The notes under the pieces were generated by a model. It saw nothing but the letters and a program-made list of their open reading frames with translations, searched no databases and was not told the DNA's origin. Of a stretch of DNA of 55,729 nucleotides, positions 55,660 to 55,729 are shown piece by piece. Both the position numbers and the translations under genes were made by a program. The stretch is from Priapulus caudatus (Eukaryota > Priapulida > Priapulimorpha > Priapulimorphida > Priapulidae). The stretch covers positions 440,602 through 496,330 of the forward strand of contig NW_014577142.1 of NCBI RefSeq assembly GCF_000485595.1, given 5' to 3'. Numbering within the stretch: the stretch's first letter is position 1; every line of letters begins with the position of its first letter.

Positions 55660-55729
55660 TACGTACGTACGTACGTACGTACGTACGTACGTACGTACGT
55701 ACGTACTACTACTACGTACGTACGTAGTA
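55617..55729. repeat. CT and ACGT microsatellites at the window end
   Basis: A (CT)n run of about 37 bases, then (ACGT)n, self-complementary, up to the last base. Confidence 0.97.

Noticed and set aside
1-55729. Ribosomal RNA, tRNA or bacterial operon features
   Set aside because: I saw no cloverleaf with A and B boxes, no rRNA core sequence and no closely packed bacterial-type genes on a read of both strands; a covariance-model search could still find a tRNA I missed.

Overview
The window is eukaryotic nuclear DNA from an invertebrate animal. It has short protein-coding exons with GT/AG introns, dense non-autonomous DNA transposons, many mini- and microsatellites, and interstitial TTAGGG blocks. 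TTAGGG is the telomere repeat of most animals outside arthropods and nematodes. I cannot name the species. Two N runs (12713-12737 and 42141-42278) and several local duplications show this is a draft, probably long-read, assembly. Part of it (about 10-15.5 kb) carries many single-base insertions.

Layout. (1) 1-1403 is a second copy of sequence found at about 12552-14046, including a clean copy of an ABCF2 exon, and it breaks off inside that exon. (2) 1707-16223, plus strand: ABCF2, a soluble twin-cassette ABC ATPase, in 12 recognisable exons; the N-terminal exon is not visible. (3) 16224-18700: 3' flank with a 21-bp minisatellite. (4) 18780-21845, minus strand: a frameshifted copy of a multi-copy invertebrate gene family with an XPG/FEN1-like nuclease core and a cysteine-rich tail. 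(5) 22-23.8 kb: intergenic, with one inverted-repeat element. (6) 23857-38711, minus strand: a coiled-coil gene that I recognise as CCDC177-like, 13 exons, introns packed with foldback elements and minisatellites. (7) 38.7-43.6 kb: the head-to-head interval between CCDC177 and GNPAT, with a large GT/AC inverted array, a direct duplication and the larger N gap. (8) 43600-50127, plus strand: GNPAT, the peroxisomal dihydroxyacetone-phosphate acyltransferase of ether-lipid synthesis, 12 exons ending in the peroxisomal signal AKL. (9) 50.1-55.7 kb: no gene recognised; repeats only.

The three host genes have unrelated jobs (translation-associated ATPase, coiled-coil protein, ether-lipid enzyme) and do not form an operon or cluster. 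The most unusual signals are in the non-coding fraction. First, three foldback elements (24924-25189, 34289-34482, 50244-50466) each carry a telomere-like TTAGGG/CCCTAA block between inverted arms and are flanked by 9-11 bp direct repeats. Second, two minisatellites (36 bp in ABCF2, 51 bp in CCDC177) start at an exon's splice donor, have unit lengths divisible by three, stay open at first in the exon's frame, and repeat the donor-like sequence. Third, a roughly 2-kb foldback structure (36.6-38.6 kb) has tandem-repeat arms.
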